A DNA stretch of 54,269 bases from Ruminococcus flavefaciens FD-1 (GTDB lineage: Bacteria; Bacillota; Clostridia; Oscillospirales; Ruminococcaceae), in the NCBI GenBank assembly GCA_000174895.1, contig ACOK01000087.1, forward strand, positions 1 through 54,269, in the 5' to 3' direction. Below the pieces are notes generated by a model that ran no database searches, was not told the origin of the DNA, and was given only the letters and a program-made list of their open reading frames with translations. Shown here piece by piece: positions 51,282-54,269 of the stretch. A program made the position numbers and the translations under genes. Position 1 is the first letter of the stretch. Every line of letters begins with the position of its first letter.

Positions 51282-51310
51282 TTGAAAATCGTGGCTGATT
51301 ATGGTATAAA
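51282..51310 (+). promoter_or_regulatory. Promoter of DUF6985-like gene, unit 1
   Basis: TTGAAA and TATAAA with a 17-nt spacer and TGG extension. AAATCGAAATT (51351-51361), a weaker copy of the leader box, follows. Confidence 0.65.
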
Positions 51311-51385
51311 TTGGTAATGTAAGCAATGTGTGAGATAGCTCGAATAAACCAAATCGAAATTCACATTTATAACGGGAGGTTCATT

Positions 51386-51862
51386 ATGAAAGTAGATTAC
51401 AGTAAATTTGAACGTGGATTAAATTTACATGGAAAGGTAGCTGTACCGGAGGGTGATTTTGAAAAAATGATCACAGTACAGCTCCAGCCCGATGATGACG
51501 GTGAAATACCTGATGCAGAGAAAGAAACACTCGAATTGTTTCTGGACAATTACACACAATACAGACAACTGTTATTGAAGCCTATCTTTGACTACTATCA
51601 GGAACGCAGAGATGAGTGGGGAGCTACAGAACCTGATGACGAATTATACCCCGAAGTCAAGGATATGAATAAAATGTATGAAATGGTATCGCTGCACGGA
51701 GTCATTGTTTATGATGAAGCATATTACGGCAAACGAATAATGAGTCTTTTTTATGATTGCACCTGGGACATAGAAGAAGGAATGGGTATAGGGATCGCAT
51801 TGGGCGACTCTCTTTCGGAATTCAAAGTTACAGAGATAGGCAACATCGGTGATGTGTATTGA
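51386..51862 (+). CDS. DUF6985-like small protein, probable immunity type (copy A)
   Basis: The 158-residue protein starts MKVDYSKFERGLNLHG and continues with the shared segments EIPDAEKETLELFLDNY and DMNKMYEMVSLHG. It ends FKVTEIGNIGDVY. It is paralogous to the genes at 35734 and 52181. GGGAGG lies 6 nt before the ATG. The middle part differs most between copies, as expected when immunity proteins change specificity. No toxin gene is next to it. Confidence 0.65.
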   Translation: MKVDYSKFERGLNLHGKVAVPEGDFEKMITVQLQPDDDGEIPDAEKETLELFLDNYTQYRQLLLKPIFDYYQERRDEWGATEPDDELYPEVKDMNKMYEMVSLHGVIVYDEAYYGKRIMSLFYDCTWDIEEGMGIGIALGDSLSEFKVTEIGNIGDVY

Positions 51863-52077
51863 ATTATCGCCATTTGCTGCTGATCTGTGCTTTGATGTCG
51901 CTATAACTTTTGATTTTTCACAGCAAATAAGAAAAGAGTGCACCCCATGTGTACTTGGTTCTATGCAGAACAATCCACGCTGTAACCGATCATCATAGGA
52001 CTATATATTGCCAAAAGCTGTTTCGTGTGCTATAATGAGAAAAAGCTGACAGGAATTGATGATATGAAAGTATCTGA

Positions 52078-52106
52078 TTGAAAATCGTGGCTGATTATGG
52101 TATAAT
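52078..52106 (+). promoter_or_regulatory. Promoter of DUF6985-like gene, unit 2
   Basis: TTGAAA and TATAAT with a 17-nt spacer and TGG extension. Confidence 0.7.
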
Positions 52107-52124
52107 TGGTAATGAAAGCAATGT

Positions 52125-52158
52125 GCGAGGTAGCTCGCATAAACCAAATCGGAATTCA
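52125..52158 (+). ncRNA. Leader motif, copy in unit 2
   Basis: GCGAG (52125-52129) pairs with CTCGC (52134-52138) and is followed by AAATCGGAATTCA (52146-52158) before the GGGAGG ribosome site. In unit 1 the stem is weaker. Confidence 0.45.
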
Positions 52159-52180
52159 CATTTATAACGGGAGGTTCATT

Positions 52181-52657
52181 ATGAAAGTAGATTACAGTAA
52201 ATTTGAACTCGGAATAAACTTTTGTGCAGATGTGATCATTGAGGATGGAGGTTCTGAGAAAACGATAGAAGCTCAGATACAACCTGACCCAAAACATGAG
52301 ATCCCGGAATCAGGAAAGGAAAAACTGGAATTCTTTTTAGACAACTACTCAAAATATAAACAGTTCTTATTAGTGCCTATCTTTGAATACTATCAGGCTT
52401 GCAGAAATGAATGGGGAGCTACAGAACCTGATGATGAATTATACCCCGAAGTCAAGGATATGAATAAAATGTATGAGATGGTATCATTAAATACAGTCAC
52501 TGTTTATGATGAAACATATTCTGATAAAAGAACAATAGGTCTTTTTTATGATTGTACATGGGATGAAGAAGAAGGAATGGGTATAGCTATAGCGTTCGGA
52601 AATACTGTTTCAGAGACTAAAGTTGTTAAGATCGGCAACGTCGGTGATGTGTATTGA
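52181..52657 (+). CDS. DUF6985-like small protein, probable immunity type (copy B)
   Basis: The 158-residue protein starts MKVDYSKFELGINFCAD, contains DMNKMYEMVSLNTVTVYDE and ends VVKIGNVGDVY. It is the sister of copy A within a tandem duplication and a cousin of the gene at 35734. Charge is strongly acidic and there is no signal peptide. Its own promoter, leader motif and ribosome site are intact. Confidence 0.65.
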   Translation: MKVDYSKFELGINFCADVIIEDGGSEKTIEAQIQPDPKHEIPESGKEKLEFFLDNYSKYKQFLLVPIFEYYQACRNEWGATEPDDELYPEVKDMNKMYEMVSLNTVTVYDETYSDKRTIGLFYDCTWDEEEGMGIAIAFGNTVSETKVVKIGNVGDVY

Positions 52658-52799
52658 ATCATCGTCATTTGATGCTGATCTGTGCTTTGATGTCGCTATC
52701 TGATGTGAGCAGAATTTCAGAAACAGTGCTGATGATGCTTATACGGGGTAATTAATTTTGAACCCATTCAAAGTTCCCCATATGATAATGAGGAGTACA

Positions 52800-52930
52800 A
52801 TGATAATTCATGATGAAGCCGTAAAGATGGTGCGAAGAACGAAATGTTGATATAACAGAATACACTGTGGCGTATAAGAAAAACGAATATTATAATGATC
52901 GTTTTTGTGTATCAGGGAGGACTTGTAGTG
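52800..52930 (+). pseudogene. Frameshifted small gene remnant
   Basis: An ATG with AGGAG upstream opens MIIHDEAVKMVRRTKC and stops. The sequence then makes sense in another frame (VDITEYTVAYKKNEYYNDRF). It resembles the beginning of an Imm35-like protein, but this is weak. It ends at the ribosome site of the next gene. Confidence 0.35.
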
Positions 52931-53290
52931 TTAGATACGATAAGAAAACTTATTGACGATATGTCTAAGGAATACGGTGAGGACTTTATCTGGTGGGATG
53001 TCAGCGCATTTGGCTTTAGCACTGAAAGTATAGCCAGGTTCGTAAACGAGCTAAAAACCGAACTTAGTACCGATGACCCATTTGCCGCAGATGAGGTCAT
53101 CATGGCTGCAAAGTGCGATGCAAATGATGATGTGCTGTTTTATTCGCCAAAACTCGGCGAACTGCGCATCTATCACCTGACCTGGTCGCACTGTCGTGAA
53201 AAAGAAGGTTTTCCGACTTGTGTGAGATTTGAGAGTGCCGGGTCTGCGGCAGCATATATAAAACAGAGTTTTGAAGAAGATTATCTCTGA
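52928..53290 (+). CDS. Small hypothetical protein, 120 residues
   Basis: The start is a GTG with GGGAGG 7 nt upstream. The product begins LDTIRKLIDDMSKEYGEDF and is soluble and acidic. A C-terminal SAAAYIKQSFEEDYL helix is present. I do not recognise the family. Its size and setting among small orphan genes suggest a similar immunity-type or accessory role, without direct evidence. Confidence 0.6.
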   Translation: MLDTIRKLIDDMSKEYGEDFIWWDVSAFGFSTESIARFVNELKTELSTDDPFAADEVIMAAKCDANDDVLFYSPKLGELRIYHLTWSHCREKEGFPTCVRFESAGSAAAYIKQSFEEDYL

Positions 53291-53505
53291 CAAGTTAATA
53301 TCAACAAAACGAGAGTTCCGTATATGCCTGATAAGGTCACAGAATGTGCCTGGAAGGCACATGACGGTCAGCAGCCGGACATAGAGTAATGGAGAAATTA
53401 TGTGAACCAATTCGGATACCCTGAAAGCGACCGGAAGTTCTGTCGGCTTTTGGAGGTACGACTCTGAAAATCCCGGAATATCCCATCATAGCAATATGCA
53501 TTATC
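53291..53505. other. Intergenic stretch with possible gene debris
   Basis: Short open stretches (for example one encoding YVNQFGYPESDRKF near 53400) look like pieces of lost genes. No complete gene, hairpin or repeat stands out. Confidence 0.35.
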
Positions 53506-53534
53506 TTGAATTATACAGTATCATATGCTATAAT
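53506..53534 (+). promoter_or_regulatory. Promoter of the DUF4253 gene
   Basis: TTGAAT and TATAAT are 17 nt apart with a TGC extension. The start codon is 25 nt after the -10. Confidence 0.75.
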
Positions 53535-53558
53535 TGTAAAAAAGAAGGAAGTGCTGAG

Positions 53559-54269
53559 ATGAAATTTTTATCAAAGATATTCGGAAACAAAGAACAGCCG
53601 GTGTCTAATCATGATGTAAATGCAGCGACAATAGCTGAACTTATAGGCTGTGAATGGCGATATATAGATGTTCCTCCGGACAGTGAAGAATTATTTGCCT
53701 TTTACAGGAGTGAAGCTGAAAAAGGGAAAACCGAAGGCTATACTCCGATAATACTTGTTGTGAACGATACACTGCTTGAATCTTTGCAGCTGAACTATGA
53801 AGAATCAGGCGGAGTTGACGACTTCAGAAAAAGAGCATTGAGTGCTGATATTTCGCAAGGAGAAGCAATTCTTAAACATCGATTCAATGTTAATATGGAG
53901 CAGTTTGAGGAAGATTTCAGTGCCGAGGACAAATACGGTGAATTCAATGATAAAACAGTACCTGCAACACGATTTATATGTACCGATAAAAAGAAAACGC
54001 TTATACTTGTAAATATTCCTGTAATTGAGCCATGGAAGATCTTTGCGTGGATCCCGTTTGGCGGCTGGAATGAATGTCCCGATGCTGAGGATATGATGGC
54101 GGTCTGCAAATACTGGTACGATAAATACAACGCTGTACCTGCCGTTATTTCAAGTGATGAACTGCAAATGTACGTTCCTTTGCCTGTGAATGACATTAAC
54201 ACAGCCTTGAAAATAGCAGAGGAACAGTATGCATTCTGCAATGATACTGTAGATCAGGGGTACGATTCG
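53559..54269 (+). CDS. DUF4253 protein, cut by the window end
   Basis: The frame is open for 237 codons to the end of the window. The family is shown by IFAWIPFGGWNECPDAEDM followed by VCKYWYDKYNAVPAVISSD and a late EEQYAFCNDTVDQGYDS. DUF4253 proteins are about 200-250 residues and are often near SMI1/KNR4-type and immunity-like genes. AAGGAAG lies 7 nt before the ATG. Only a few residues should be missing. Function is unknown. Confidence 0.8.
   Translation, partial: MKFLSKIFGNKEQPVSNHDVNAATIAELIGCEWRYIDVPPDSEELFAFYRSEAEKGKTEGYTPIILVVNDTLLESLQLNYEESGGVDDFRKRALSADISQGEAILKHRFNVNMEQFEEDFSAEDKYGEFNDKTVPATRFICTDKKKTLILVNIPVIEPWKIFAWIPFGGWNECPDAEDMMAVCKYWYDKYNAVPAVISSDELQMYVPLPVNDINTALKIAEEQYAFCNDTVDQGYDS

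Larger units (their letters stand above)
51208..51903 (+). repeat. Tandem duplication, unit 1
   Basis: From the promoter region through the DUF6985-like gene and ~40 nt past its stop, this unit is closely similar to 52008-52697. The 5' leaders (~200 nt) and the first 20 codons are the most conserved; the middle of the gene has diverged. Confidence 0.75.
52008..52697 (+). repeat. Tandem duplication, unit 2
   Basis: Second copy of the 51208-51903 unit, offset by about 800 nt. The downstream ~45 nt (CTGATCTGTGCTTTGATGTC and flanks) are also shared. Confidence 0.75.

Overview
The window looks like a chromosome segment of a Ruminococcus-type gut clostridium (Oscillospiraceae). The evidence is a secreted protein with a type I dockerin (23233-26103), many Firmicutes-type sigma-A promoters and AGGAGG ribosome binding sites, AbrB/SpoVT-type genes, and GC-rich hairpin repeats between AT-rich genes. 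It is an accessory-rich segment. Signalling, transport and stress operons alternate with small orphan genes and with debris of mobile elements (serine recombinase tails, relaxase pieces, a 5' piece of a group II intron).

Layout. 1-2.7 kb: a broken AbrB-type gene, long hairpins, and a sugar-binding/GGDEF signalling protein. 2.7-7.9 kb: an FtsX/MacB-type ABC transporter followed, from its own promoter, by an OmpR-type two-component pair. 7.9-9.6 kb: an unknown 430-residue protein and an AbrB-type regulator. 9.8-11.9 kb: a three-gene redox/metal operon (DUF134-NifX fusion, C_GCAxxG_C_C protein, metallo-beta-lactamase fold protein). 11.9-16.5 kb, minus strand: an acyl-activation/lipid operon with a ligase-ACP-PlsC fusion, a HAD-type phosphatase and two internally deleted AMP-ligases. 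16.5-18.2 kb: a sigma-factor tail and a two-subunit ChrA transporter under a palindromic operator.

18.4-23.2 kb is the part most likely to be an undescribed system. It is a palindrome-controlled two-gene operon encoding a 673-residue HTH protein and an 856-residue protein. The second protein reads as CARF-like domain, helical HEPN ribonuclease region with an R-x4-H motif, and a second CARF-like domain. No cas genes and no CRISPR array are visible in the window.

23.2-34.3 kb: the dockerin/transglutaminase protein, an alpha/beta hydrolase, a truncated AAA-ATPase gene, arylamine N-acetyltransferase, a Nim-like flavin protein, an LCM-type methyltransferase, and a TetR-feo iron uptake operon. 34.3-38.9 kb: a run of small, probably immunity-like genes. 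Several sit behind near-identical promoters and are separated by near-identical terminators. 39-42.9 kb: an operon with a ferredoxin-fused PNPOx protein, a zinc macrodomain and a class M sirtuin (reversible ADP-ribosylation), then an Rrf2 regulator with an NAD(P)-binding protein. 43-48.5 kb: recombinase and group II intron fragments, a membrane-anchored hydrolase and a more GC-rich ABC exporter. 49-51.1 kb: an ECF sigma factor with a membrane protein that is probably its anti-sigma factor. 51.2 kb to the end: a tandem duplication of a DUF6985-like gene and further small orphan genes, ending inside a DUF4253 gene.

Two themes recur. Promoters carrying perfect or near-perfect inverted repeats appear at the CARF-HEPN, chrA, TetR, Rrf2, ECF sigma, ABC and dockerin units. 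A repeated short leader (a small hairpin followed by AAATCGGAATT) precedes five genes in the 35-52 kb region.
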